From Anniella stebbinsi (Eukaryota; Chordata; Lepidosauria; Squamata; Anniellidae), in NCBI GenBank assembly GCA_029215795.1, contig JARDYH010000002.1, positions 294,221,973-294,285,972 of the forward strand: 64,000 nucleotides of DNA, given 5' to 3'. This document shows, piece after piece, positions 53,542 to 64,000 of this stretch (its first letter is position 1; each line of letters begins with the position of its first letter). The position numbers were made by a program, and so were the translations under genes. The notes below the pieces were generated by a model. The model ran no database searches and was not told the origin of the DNA. It was given only the letters and a program-made list of their open reading frames with translations.

Positions 53542-53640
53542 CTAGGGTGGCCACTTAGGCATCATCCAAAAATGCATAAAATTTCCACATGCTAATTTAT
53601 ATGCATAGATGCAAATTTAGAAATATTTACTATAATCTAT
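53542..53640 (-). mobile_element. TAGGGTGGCCAC-family terminal fragment
   Basis: 'tagggtggccacttaggcat', 'aatgcataaaatttccacat' and 'gatgcaaatttagaaat' are the inverse of the right ends at 57140-57250 and 60890-61008. Confidence 0.7.
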
Positions 53641-54020
53641 ATAAGAATACAGTGGTGTTTGGCTTATTTTGAAAGTTTGAAAAAGTTCAAAGCTAGAGTT
53701 ATAATAGCCAAACAGTATGTTAACAAGAATAGCCTCACTGCCAGGAGCTAAAATACTGCTGCGTTAAGAAGTGAAGTCTCTGTGCCTGGCACAAAGATGG
53801 CGTCTCCAGCTGGTTGGTTTCTCTTTCCCTCCCTCCCTTGCCTCCATCCTGGCCAGAATCAAGGATGGCACAACCTGCCTCCACCCCTTCAAAAAGATTA
53901 GCCTCTCTGTTAGAGTCAAAGATGTCATCCACTAAAGCATTATAGATGCTAAGCATACATAGAAAAGGCTTCACCTGACTGGAGGTTAGCAAGGGAAAAC
54001 TCTACTTATATAAAATAACT

Positions 54021-54166
54021 AAAGAAGAAGAAGAAGAAGAAGAAGAAGAAGAAGAAGAAGAAGAAGAAGAAGAAGAAGAGGAGGAGGAGGAGGAAGGGGA
54101 AGAAGAAGAAGAGGAAGGGGAAGGGGAAGGGGAAGGGGAAGGGGAAGGGGAAGGGGGAAGGGGGCA
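54021..54166. repeat. Pure purine tract: (GAA)n, (GGA)n, (GGGGAA)n
   Basis: About 146 bases of only A and G on the plus strand. GAA units (54022-54078) pass through GAG into about eight GGGGAA units (54116-54160). The minus strand gives a poly-Phe frame that is an artefact. Confidence 0.95.
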
Positions 54167-54603
54167 GCAAGAGAATATTGGTGAATTTCATGACGTGGAA
54201 GGGCTGTTGCCTCACTTGGATAAGGGCAATTGCGGGCTCCTGGAAGTGAGAGAAGAGGCCCTGTGGTTGCCGTGGAAACCCTCCAGGCCCTCCTCTGCCC
54301 CCCTCTCCACCAAACCCTCTTCAGAAAAGGCCTCCCCCATGTCCCAATCTCCTCTTCCTCCTATCTTCCTTCCCCAAATAGAGGCCTCTTTCCTTTGCTG
54401 TCTCTCAGAGGTTGGCCTGGCATCCACATCCAGCCATCTTTTTCTGCCCCTCAAAGAAAAGAGAAACTCCCTTTGGCCCCTTTCCTTTTAGGGTTAGGAT
54501 CGTGGGTCCCCATCAGCACCCCATTGCTACTGTTTCCCCAATTTTCTTCCAAAAGTGTCACAATTTGCAATGGTGCTTTGTTTCCATCACCCTAGAAGAA
54601 TGT

Positions 54604-54644
54604 AATAATAATAATAACAACAATAACAACAACAATAATAACAA
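54604..54644. repeat. (AAT/AAC)n microsatellite
   Basis: Mixed AAT and AAC units; they produce a poly-Asn artefact. Confidence 0.9.
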
Positions 54645-55019
54645 TTTTGCTGAATGCAGGTGTGCAGCCTGGGAAACAGCAGCCCCTGCAAAGCTGCCAC
54701 TTCCTCCTAGTTCTGCTGCAGCCTAAACTCAGAAGATGCATGGAGCAGGCGCAGAACAGGCTGGACTAAGCCAAGATGCTTCTTGTTCTGTGAAGTCGGG
54801 AGCGCATCTTCCACATCATTTGCCAATAAGCAACTGAAAAAGTCCAACTCCTCTCAGGCTTCCTAATAGATGGGATCTTCTTATTGCCCAGCCCTTCCTA
54901 GAATTACACTTTGCACTATGTTTTGCCATCAGACTATTAGCACCCACGGTGACATGGGCTTTACGCTACTTTAGATAGAAAAACAATAAATCTCACAATA
55001 GCAGGGAACATTGTGCCTA

Positions 55020-55203
55020 GGCGGCCTGTGTGCCTGATCAGCCTGCTGTCCAGGGGCTCACGCTTGATGGAGAACTTCAAGGCACAGTTCTCCCTTCTGA
55101 GCATTCTTTATCTTTAAATCAGACATGAACTGGGCAGCTCTTCAAACAGAGAAACCCTCAAATAGAGGACAGACTTCGGTAAAGTAGCATACATTGCCAC
55201 CTT
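55020..55203 (-). mobile_element. TAGGGTGGCCAC-family element, partial
   Basis: In reverse it reads 'ctgtcctctatttgagggtt', 'gaagagctgcccagttcatg' and 'gatttaaagataaagaatgc'. It parallels 56080-56175 and 60690-60775. Confidence 0.7.
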
Positions 55204-56263
55204 AACTGTATCATATGGCTTGTTTTGAGACATTTGCTGTCACGTCTTTGTAAATGGCGGAAGTGGGTATAACATTTAGCTAATGATCAAAAGACACTTC
55301 TTGGCCTTTGATGTATTGGCAAATATAATCTGGTCACTTTAAATCTTTCGACTTCTCGAAAAAGCCAATATTCACAAAATACTGATATTTACCATAATAT
55401 ATATTGCTATGCCAATTTCCAGGCCTCAAAAAACAAACTGAGCACTGTATTTTTCCCCTTGTTCACCAGATGTTTCGAGAACCTGCCATCAGATGATAGA
55501 TTGCTGATGAAAATAGCCCAGAAACATCCACTTGTGAAGAATATTGCTACTTGCCTTCTAACGTTGGCTGGACACAGAGAATATATTAGTCCATTGTCTT
55601 GATAATTTACATTGGCTTCCCACAAGTTTCTGGAACAAACTTAAGATGCTGGTTATTATTAGTGATGGGCGAACTGACAGCGTTGCTGTTCAGAATTAGG
55701 CAGTTGATTTACAAGTCCAATATTACAAATTTAGGCTAAAGATTTCCTAAATTCAAATCTTTGAAAACATTCCTGAATTTCAGCACATGTACACAACTGA
55801 AGCGCTTCTTGGGAATTCATTTTGGCAAAGAATGTAAAGTAAAACAATTGTGACTGAGCATGTGCAAGCAGTGAATTATTTCAGTTCCTTGAATAACTAA
55901 GGGTTTATAGTAAGCAACATCTGAGCGTATGCAAAGATGGTAGAGTTTGCCAGCTTAGTTACACATACCAAGCAGGCCAAGAAAAGAGAATTTAACTCAT
56001 AATAAATCTGTTTTAAGTACAAAGATTTTACCATTTCAGTGGATCAAAGTCAGGGTTGTGATCTATTCTCTCCTACAGAGGAGTCCTCTGTTTAAAGAGT
56101 GCCAAAGGACTGTCCAGTATTTGAAGAGCTGTCTTGTCCAAGTGTATTTTAAAGATAAAGAACCATAGGAAGGGAAAGTAGGGGCTCTGAAAGTGGCAAT
56201 CAAGTCAGCACCTAGACAGCAGACTGAACAGGCAAGCACACAGTCACAGTCTTATTTGTATTT

Positions 56264-56264
56264 A

Positions 56265-56303
<39 letters not shown>
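56264..56303. repeat. (AAT)n microsatellite
   Basis: Thirteen AAT units just before the LINE fragment; translated as poly-Asn in the long frame starting at 56193. Confidence 0.95.
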
Positions 56304-56304
<1 letters not shown>

Positions 56305-57122
56305 GCAATCTGGCGAAGCAATGTTTTACAGAACAGCTTGTAAAAGGTGGATGGGCTTGCAATTGGTTGGCATTGTCACATTCTTGTCTAGAGGATGCCC
56401 AAATTATTCTGGATAAATTTACTATAAGAAACAGATTTTTTGAGGCAGACTTCTATGAAAGTGCACTTGCTAGCCAGCAGCAGGCTTTTCCCCATGGTTT
56501 AGCCATATTAAGAGGGAACAGTACTTATCAGTTATCACAGTATTTCCAATACCTGACTTTTCCTGCTCTCAGAAAGGCCTTCACTGCCCTCCATTTTCAA
56601 ACAATGCCTTCAGCCTTCCTGGAGGGGAAGTATAAAGGGGTCCCCTATATCCATCGGACATTAATTTGTGGTGCAGGGGAGGTGGAAGATGTCGTACATT
56701 ACTTGTTACGCTGCTCCTTGTATAAAGATATTAGGAATCGTTTCCTGGGAGAGCTTTTGAGAACAAGAGTGGGTTGGCCCACTGCTGATATTATCTGTGA
56801 TCTGTTAGCAGATCATGGTAAAGCAATTACTATCAAGGTCGCAACGTTTGCCACAGCAGCTCAAAAAATCCGCCAAAATTTCCTAAAGAAATCAGGTGTA
56901 GATTGCAGAGGGGACCACCTGCTATAACTTTCTGTGATTTGATATTAGGGTTTGCATCATTTTTTACCAGTATAAACCTCAGCCTTTTCTCTCAGTTCTG
57001 GCTCCCTTATATGTATTCTCTCCCTATTTTGGTTGTCACAGAGATCTTTTGTTTTAATGTTGCAGTTGTAACGGCCTTTGTGCCAGAGACAAATAAAATG
57101 TTCATTCGTTCATTCATTCATT
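56304..57122 (+). mobile_element. Non-LTR retrotransposon 3' end, clade unassigned
   Basis: An open frame runs to 56927 with about 205 codons after the microsatellite. It contains FPALRKAFTALHFQTMPSAF, then ICGAGEVEDVVHYLLRCSLY and KDIRNRFL. The C-G-x5-H-x4-C pattern is a zinc-knuckle-like motif found near the C-termini of several LINE clades. The 3' UTR ends 'agacaaataaaatg' plus (TTCA)n. The reading frame is intact, so the copy may be fairly young. R4- or Vingi-type are guesses. The first 37 codons of the long frame come from unrelated sequence. Confidence 0.75.
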
Positions 57123-57339
57123 CAATAATAATAATAATCTCCAAATCTGTATTTCTACATGAAAATTAGCATGTGCAATTTTATGTACATTATTATCCTC
57201 TTTTTGTGATGATGCACCTCTATTTTGGCAATGCATAAGTGGCCACCCTAATCAAAGTTAAGGTTCATTATACATATCAGAATGACAAACAGCCTCAAAT
57301 CAAAGTATGGATGAGCCAAGTAATTACAGCTTTTAGTGG

Positions 57340-57690
57340 CATCACTAGTTATTATCTTTTTCTTTCCCCCTTTTTATTGTGACTATCAAAGAAACAAAGC
57401 AATAAAAACAAAAACAAATCATGAAAAAAGAAAAAAACATGTTATATATACAGCAATATCATCACTTTTCATCGAATGTTAAAAAAAAGGAAGAGAATTA
57501 TACATATATCAGCTCATATAGCCGTATATTTATCCATTCGCAAGTTGCGCCTGTATATCACCCATTCATACGTTGATAAAGTTATTAAGTCCTCAATCCA
57601 TTGCATTATGAGACATGAGCATTTATCCTTCCAATATGATAGTATAAGTCTTTTCGTTGTCTTAATGGCATTATCTTTAACGCCTGAGCC
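57340..57690 (-). mobile_element. L1 LINE, 3' end
   Basis: Minus-strand translation near 57530-57670 gives AIKTTKRLILSYWKDKCSCL, then IMQWIEDLITLSTYEWVIYR. This is L1 ORF2 C-terminal style, followed by an A/T-rich 3' UTR to 57340. Confidence 0.65.
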
Positions 57691-57769
57691 AATTGTATCT
57701 GCAGGAGTGAAGGCTAGATTTGATGGCCTAAATGGCCCCTTCCATACTCTATAATTCTATGGCCAGGTT

Positions 57770-58190
57770 CAGAAGTTCATGGGGGGAAAATAAGCCAATG
57801 TGTCTTCTTTTCCCTGCCCTTGCATGCCGTTTGTGCAACCACATTTTCCTAATTACCTGAAATGAAGCTCAGATTATCGTGTTGTCCGAACCCGGTGAGG
57901 TGCGTTGTGCGGGTGGCTTCTAAACCACCCTACAAACCATATAAGACAAGGGTTGTGGAGTGGTTTAGAAGCCATCTCTGCAGTGTACCTTGCTGGACTT
58001 ATTTGCTTATTTACTTATTTGTGGGATTTATATACTGCTGAATATAAGAAAATCCCTCAGTGGCTTCAGACAGCACAATAACCTGCACTGCGTCACGGGA
58101 AATTAGGGAAATGGTGGTCACACGAGAGGCACACACGGGGCAGGGGGAACCCACAGTGTTTTCTTTTCCCCTGTGATCATCTGAGCTCAG
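57770..58190. mobile_element. MITE with GGAAAATAAG ends, carrying an insert
   Basis: 'catggggggaaaataagcca' at the left pairs with 'tcttttcccctgtgatcatc' at the right. The middle has 'tggcttctaaaccaccctac' and its inverse-like 'gtggtttagaagccatctct'. A LINE-tail-like piece lies at 58000-58075. Confidence 0.5.
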
Positions 58191-58439
58191 CCTATGAATG
58201 CTTCCCCCCATATTAATCATTATGTTTCTTTATGCTCTTCAGAGAAGGCCTGGTTCCAATACCTTGTTTTCAAAGGTGAGATTGGAGCACAACCTGGAGC
58301 AGGGCAACTGCTCTTAACAGCATATTGTAGCTTCCCAAATGGCCACTTAACTGAATTTTTGGCATGCCCTGCAGACATTTGATTCTCCCAGACCTTTTTC
58401 AGATGTAGAACAGCAGCAATGTGTTTTATACTCTTTTTT

Positions 58440-58610
58440 GTTCTGGTGTTGGCTCAGTTAGACACTGTTTTTTGTTCCATTTATTGTATTTTTATTGTTT
58501 TTAAGTGTGTGAGTTCTGGAAACGGCTTTGAGAGTTGTTGTTGTTGTTGTTGTCGTTGTTGTGTCTGTGTGTTTTAAAAGAAAAATTTAAATAAACAAAA
58601 ATAAATATTA
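58440..58610 (+). mobile_element. LINE tail with (TTG)n
   Basis: AT-rich text, nine TTG-type units at 58536-58562, then an AAAT-rich end. Diverged. Confidence 0.4.
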
Positions 58611-58905
58611 TACTACACCAGCTCTACAAACTTATCTATGTGGAAGAGAAAATAGAAACCAAGGAATGGAAATGATATTGCTTGGAAACATTTGGAACTA
58701 ATCTCAATTTTTCCTACTCATGCTAGATTTTGGCCCAACTCTAGCATAAACTATGGAATTGATTATTTTTATGGAAAGTCTGGATTGTAATAAAGACCCA
58801 GGTTTGCCCCTAGCCTTTCTTTACACCTTGGAATAGGCCAAACAAAACCTTTACTTTCATAGTTTCCAAACTTGGTTCCTGCCAGTCCTTACTGGCAATT
58901 AAATC

Positions 58906-58924
58906 CGGGGGGGGGGGGGGGGGG
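58906..58924. repeat. Poly-G run
   Basis: About 19 G. Other long G or C runs are at 32004-32017 (C), 41478-41490 (C), 61202-61212 (G) and 61302-61312 (G). Confidence 0.9.
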
Positions 58925-59349
58925 AATTCAGTTTCAAAAAAGTTTAGATAACTATTTTTTCATATGTATTTTTACACGTTTTTAGCAATACATTCATAGT
59001 ACAAATGAAAAGTTGCTATGGAAATGTATACTTTCGAAAAGACTTCTTATACAGCATCTGACGCTTCAATTATTTTAGATAAGCAACCCCTTATTTATCT
59101 ATTTGTCAGAATCTCTTTACATCCACACAGATTTTGCTATCACTGGGGGGTAATCTCAACATTAGAAATAATAATTAACCAAATCACAGCTTATCTTCTA
59201 TTTTTGTGTGAAGAAAAAAGAAAGATGCTCCCAAAAGAGCAATTTTAAGACATAATTGTGGCATCCCTGGAGAAATGTCCATGAGTGTGTCTCATTATGA
59301 CACAGTAGTATTTTAGTAAGATCTCTGGATGGATTTGGCAGAGGGTCTT

Positions 59350-59600
59350 CATTTTTGGGACATTTACATTACATTTATATCCTGCCTTTTTTCCTCCAAG
59401 GAACTCAAGTCAGAATACATAATCTTCCTCCTCTCAATTTTATTCTCACAACAACAACCCTATGAGATAGATTAGGCTAAGAGTCTGTGACTGGCCCAAA
59501 GTCACCCACTGAGCTTTCATGGCCAAGTGTGGTCCAGAATCCAGATCTTGCAATTCCCAGTCCAACACTCAACTACTACACCGCACTTGCTCTCACACCA
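59350..59600 (+). mobile_element. MIR-like (CORE) SINE
   Basis: 'catttatatcctgccttttt', 'ctcacaacaacaaccctatg', 'gtctgtgactggcccaaagt' and 'caactactacaccgcac' give a near-complete copy. Confidence 0.82.
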
Positions 59601-59667
59601 CATTGCCTCTTAAGTCAAGGCACCCCCATCACAAGGTACAATAAGAAGGGAAGAGAGCTTAACCCCC

Positions 59668-59800
59668 TTCATAGGAACTTAAGAAGAGCCATGCTGGATC
59701 AATCAAGGCCTATCTACTCTCGCATTCTGTTTCCACAGTGGCCATCCAGATGACTATGGGAAGCCCACCAGCCATAATCATCATTAACTGTACCTGGCTC
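59668..59800 (-). mobile_element. CR1-like LINE 3' end, antisense
   Basis: 'aacttaagaagagccatgct', 'ggatcaatcaaggcctatct' and 'cacagtggccatccagatga' are the inverse of the 5750-6053 family tail. Confidence 0.65.
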
Positions 59801-60015
59801 AGGGAAAGGCAAACCAAGCAAAAGAAGAGGAAGTAGTTTTACAGAGACCTACAACACACTTTGAGTTGTCCAAGCATAAAGCTTTGGGAAAGAGTAGGAC
59901 TGTTTGTTACTGAATTACATGAGAATCACATGAGGTTTCCAGAGTTACGGCAGCAGTCAAACTGAGAGGTAGTGCATCTTGTTACAGCATCACATGCTCT
60001 TAGACCAGTTTCTAA

Positions 60016-60133
60016 GGCAGGATCTACACTACTGCTTTATAGCGGTATTGAAGTGCTCTGACAACTGTTGGGCCCATGACACATGCCATATTCCACTTTC
60101 ATAGTGTTATATCCTGCTTGGTGTAGATGTGTC
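60016..60133. mobile_element. Short MITE, GGCAGGATC family
   Basis: 'ggcaggatctacactactgc' to 'atcctgcttggtgtagatgt'; partner of 37089-37214. Confidence 0.75.
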
Positions 60134-60654
60134 ACAAATCATCCAACAAAAAAGGGCCACTCTCTGCTGTCTGCCTCCCATTCCCTCGAGTACTTTTCAT
60201 CCAATTAAGTTCACTTCTGGTGTTGGAGGTGGAGCCCACCTGAGAGAAAAGTGACATCAGGGGACAAACTGCAGGGCTGAGGGAGAGAGCCACTCACCCA
60301 CACATCCCTTTTGCTTGTAAAGCCAGCTCCTGTTTTATATGCGATTGAGGCAGAGCTCCACTTAAAAGCAACAACTTTGTCCCTGCCACATCTAGTTTGG
60401 TCCTGAGGTTCAAACTCTGGTTCTTGGCCCACTCCTAACAGATATCTGCAAAGGTAAGTCAGAGGTGCCCTCGAGCCTCTCCCTTCATGCTTCCTGCACC
60501 TCCCCAGGAAGCCCACCTCATATTTTAAAGACTTGTAACTAAATGAAAGAGCATTACCAGGATACTCGACCCTATCCCCCTTCTTTCCACTCAGTCCCTT
60601 AGAAGCAGGGGTGATGTCGTGTATTGTAGCGTGTTACACTCAAAAGCGATAGTC

Positions 60655-61008
60655 AGAAGTAGGGTGGGCATGTGTTTTCATTTACACAGGACTGTCCACT
60701 ACTTGAAGGCATGCCCTATTTCAACAGCTCTGCTGTCCAATTCTGGTTTAAAGATAAAGAACCCTAAGAACTGTTGCCTATCAAGAGTTAGCACGTGGCT
60801 GGCAGACCAAACACACAGGCCCCCGAACTCACCTAATCACAGTCTTCCACACACGATTTAATGTATGCTCATTTAAAGTATAATGTCGTTTCTAAATCTG
60901 CATCTATACAGTTAAATGAACATACATACATTTTATGCAAAGTTGGGTGCCCTCTTTTGAGTGATCTATTTCATCTTTTTTGGCAATTAGTAAGTGGCCA
61001 CCTAGTTA
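60655..61008 (+). mobile_element. TAGGGTGGCCAC-family element, complete copy
   Basis: It starts 'tagggtgggcatgtgttttc' and ends 'aagtggccaccta', which are imperfect inverses. It is about 354 bp long. Shared blocks with four other places in the window define the family. Confidence 0.75.
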
Positions 61009-61277
61009 GGAGACAGTTGCACACAATCAGTAGCTTCTACTCAAGTCAAGGAAACCACTGCCCCTGGCTAAATCCAGAAGCTGGACAAGAGCCAAAGGGA
61101 TATCATGTTCTGGATATTAGTAAGTGAAAATGTTGTGGGGAAGTCAGTCAACATTAGCCCTTTCTACACAACGTATCTGCATTCAGTGAATATGTGTGTA
61201 TGGGGGGGGGGGGACAGAATCACACTTGCTGGCCTGCTCCCCAAGCTCCACACATTCAGCAGAAGGTTAGGGGTGCG

Positions 61278-61632
61278 TAGGGATGTTGGAGGAATCCATT
61301 TGGGGGGGGGGGGTATGTGGAGCTTGACAAACTTTTGTCAGCTCCAGACCTCATTCCATTTTTCGCAATCTGGCCCGACAAATTGAGCCAGAGAGTGGAT
61401 TTTCTGTGTTTTTCAATTTGTGCAAATCACAGCAGCAATTTGCACAACTTTGTATAATTTCTCTATTTGCAAAAAATTGCAGCCCAAACCTCCCTACCCC
61501 AAAGTTGTAAAAAGGCCCTGGAGTTTGGGGGAAACCTGCAACTTCACTTGCAAATGCAAACTGAGTTAGGCGGGCAGCAGAAATCTGTCGAGCCCCAAAA
61601 GGGCTGGATTTCCAAATGACAAACATCCCTAG
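61278..61632. mobile_element. TIR element, CTAGGGATGT family, copy 2
   Basis: 'tagggatgttggaggaatcc' at the left and 'aaacatccctag' at the right delimit about 355 bp, as at 10532-10909. Confidence 0.65.
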
Positions 61633-61639
61633 GTGTATG

Positions 61640-62790
61640 GACAACTGGACTTACATTGGCTCTGTAAGGCCAATCAGGGAGCCTGCTTCATAAAGAGAGA
61701 CACCATGTGCAGATATCTTGCTTGTGCATCGGCTCGCTCCAGGCCTTTGGCTGAATGTGTGGAGACTGAGGCGGCAGGCTCGATCCAGTTCTCCCACACC
61801 AATTTGCCCTCGCTGAGAAAGGATATGTTTGTGAAAAGGTCTTCGGAGGAAGCAAGTAAAATTTAAATAAGCCAACAACATGCATCCACTTTCTCTGAAA
61901 ATGCCCCAAATTTACAGGCTGATCGTCCCCTAAAAATGAGCATGGTCCAAGTGACCATGCTCATGCTAACAGCTACTGGGGTATGCAGGGGGACAAAGTT
62001 TGCTGTGGGAATCCATGCACAATTACAGTGGCACAATCTGTTTTTCCTCAGCTCTGACTGCTGGGACAAACAACAGCTGGGGTAGAATATTTAAACTATG
62101 ATGCAGCTTGATTAAATGATATTAGTTTAATTTACAAGGAGAGGCTTGGCTGGCAGGTCAAGTGCTTTTCTACATGTCCTTTCCTTAACACTGCAACTTC
62201 GTTCCTTTTCATTTAAATCTGTATGAGATTTCAAAAATAAGCATTCCGTGGCACAAGCAGATGAAATGCTCTTTAAAGCCACGGAAGGGACAACGTTCCC
62301 TTGGAAGTGAAAGTGTGGAACCCACAATAGTCTCAGAAAACTACTGAATCTATCAATCCAAGGCAAATCTTCAGACCTTGTCAAAGCCACATTTGCAAGG
62401 GTAGCCCAACACTCTTTTTGAACCAAAAAAGTGTGATTGCCTGTGAAGAAACAATAGTACACACACACACATTTAACCCTTTGCCCACCAACCGTTTCCT
62501 TATTTCAAATTGCACTCCCCCCATTCCGGTAGGATTTCAAATGACTGTTTGCATGGAACCAGATGCAATCTCAGAAAAAACATGGTCCAACCCCACATTT
62601 GCATGGGGAAAACTTAGCCTTTCCTGCACCTGCTGATTTTTGCCTGCAAACCAGTTTTTCTCCAATCAAGCTCACTTCCACTTTACAGTATAAAATTACA
62701 AACTGAGTGAAATAGCATAAATTAAAGCATAAATTGTGCAGATGAACATAATTAAAACAACAATTAAAAGCTTTTTGGAACAGTTATGAC
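61640..62790. other. Upstream intron stretch without a supported feature
   Basis: Frames at 61633-61909 and 62127-62468 have no family motif. One small hairpin, 'gagcatggtccaagtgaccatgctc', lies near 61940. Confidence 0.4.
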
Positions 62791-63410
62791 TTTGTGAACC
62801 ATCTAACAGAATGAAATGTCAGGGTATGAGAAATTTGTCTTGGGAGAACATTCCAGGCTGGGTCCTACTATTGAAAAGGCCCTGCTCCCATATCTCATTT
62901 GGCCTGTCCTCATATCTTATTTGGCCACAGACCCTTAGAGCAGTGAGGAAGAACATGTGGAAGAAAGTGGTCCTCAAGGTCCCAAGCATTTAAGGTTTTA
63001 AATATAAAAAACAGCACCTTGAATTGAGCCCAGAAATGAATCAGCAGGATGAATAAAATGTGTGTGATATATTTTGAACACTTTTCAAAGGAAGACTCAC
63101 GCAGAAGTCTAACCTGGAGGTAACTAGGGCATACATGACTGTGTCAAAAGTCTGGCTTTGTCAGGAAGAGTTGTAGCTGGTGTCCCAGTTGAAGCTAGAA
63201 AAAGGTACCCCTCCCCACCAATGTTACCTGCATGTCCAAAAGAAGTTACAGTGCCACCTTCTATATTCACTCTGCCTCTCAGGAATAAGCATGGCCAGCA
63301 GAACATAATGCCCCATATACCAATTTCTGCCAGGCACCCCAGAAGGAGTCCATGTTCAATGTTGCTGAACACTTTTGAGAGTTCCAAAAAAAATGTTACA
63401 AGGGACACAC
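62790..63410 (-). mobile_element. Diverged L2-like LINE, internally deleted
   Basis: The minus-strand frame 63124-63408 begins FFLELSKVFSNIEHGLLLGC, then LAEIGI, a worn form of the RT block LDLSAAFDTIDHGIL. 62960-63130 then carries text from much nearer the ORF end ('cagcaccttgaattgagccc', antisense). The YADD block between them is missing. Confidence 0.55.
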
Positions 63411-63444
63411 AGGAGCGTTGAGTGGTTCCTTTGTAACATCTGTT

Positions 63445-63450
<6 letters not shown>

Positions 63451-63484
<34 letters not shown>
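63451..63484. repeat. (TC)n microsatellite
   Basis: Seventeen TC units. LINE-tail-like AT-rich text follows to 63620. Confidence 0.95.
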
Positions 63485-63486
<2 letters not shown>

Positions 63487-64000
63487 AGTACTTATAGGCT
63501 AACTGTTATTATTCTAATAATTCAGTGTTTATTTTATTTGTAGTTCTACAGTTTTCATTTTTAAAATTGTGAACTACCTTGAGTACAGTTTCTGTGGACA
63601 GGTGAGATATACATTACTGTCACAAATTAAAGCAAGAAGGCAGACTTTTTTCATGATTTGCTCAAATGCATCAAAGCGGATACATCTGCTAATGATATAA
63701 TTCCTTTTAGTGCAAAATCGCTCCACCCAAGAGTATAGTATAATGGGTGTGGACACAACCCCAGGGCAGGAAATGAACAGTTAAAGACTTGTCATAATCT
63801 TACTCAAATCGTTACTTTTATTGTCATCAGATCAACCTTTGCATCCTGTAAAGAGACCAAGAGAGGCCACCGTTTTTCAGTCAGCCAGCTCAGATCTTCG
63901 GAGAGCAACAAATAAGCCACTTCAAAGAGCAAGAAATAATTATGCTGAGAGTTAGAAGAAGGGATGCAGGAGACTGTGCTGGTGGAAGTACAGGGGTTTG

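Larger units (their letters stand above)
56056..57250 (+). mobile_element. TAGGGTGGCCAC-family element split by a LINE
   Basis: 56056-56250 matches 60655-60850 ('ggactgtccagtatttgaag', 'aaagataaagaacc', 'cacagtctta'). 57136-57250 matches 60890-61008 ('caaatctgtatttctacatg', 'ggcaatgcataagtggccac'). The LINE and its flanking AAT tracts lie between. Confidence 0.75.

Noticed and set aside
54006..54215. Minus-strand frame with long poly-Phe
   Set aside because: It is only the complement of the GAA/GGGGAA tract.
56193..56303. N-terminal part of the 244-residue frame with a poly-Asn run
   Set aside because: It is translation of MITE text and an (AAT)n microsatellite upstream of the LINE fragment; not a protein start.
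43123..64000. Upstream GRK5 exons (for example the mammalian YEVTPDEKLGEKG and DYCSLCDKQPIG segments)
   Set aside because: Looked for by reverse-complement text and not found; probably beyond the right edge.

Overview
The window reads as a piece of a vertebrate nuclear genome, most likely from a squamate reptile. It is intron-dominated and AT-rich. Its many interspersed repeats are of types I associate with lizards and snakes: L2-, CR1- and L1-type LINE tails, tRNA-derived and MIR-like SINEs, and many foldback or terminal-inverted-repeat (TIR) elements. The species cannot be fixed from the sequence. There is no prokaryotic operon, phage, CRISPR or intact virus.

One host gene is visible, on the minus strand: an interior portion of GRK5, G protein-coupled receptor kinase 5. 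Nine consecutive exons lie at 43022-43122, 36746-36838, 33703-33766, 32485-32625, 31666-31856, 17530-17567, 14801-14890, 11837-12045 and 4064-4201, in transcription order. All have GT/AG borders and compatible phases. Together they hold 1065 nt, or 355 codons: the end of the RGS-homology region, the whole kinase core from the glycine loop to past the APE motif, and the start of the AGC C-tail. The N-terminal exons and the last exons are not in the window, so 43.1-64 kb is read as part of one large upstream intron and 1-4.06 kb as downstream intron.

All other long open frames are either retrotransposon remnants or chance frames. The main one is a nearly full-length but frameshifted L2-like LINE (27.68-31.01 kb) inserted in an older CR1 tail, inside the 14 kb intron between the GRK5 exons at 31.7 and 17.5 kb. 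Shorter LINE ends lie at 0.06, 5.75, 8.7, 11.1, 36.3, 39.1, 45.2, 56.3, 57.3 and 63 kb.

The most interesting material is the DNA-transposon layer. A 2.29 kb hAT-like element (37743-40032) has an 8-bp target duplication and an internal array of alternating palindromes. A 357-bp Harbinger-like MITE (24050-24406) has a TAA duplication. A 302-bp element splits a SINE at 19.4 kb. A 139-bp inverted repeat with a single mismatch lies at about 1 kb. At least two TIR families (TAGGGTGGCCAC and CTAGGGATGT) have several copies within the window. Names of repeat classes rest on motif recognition only; no database search was possible.
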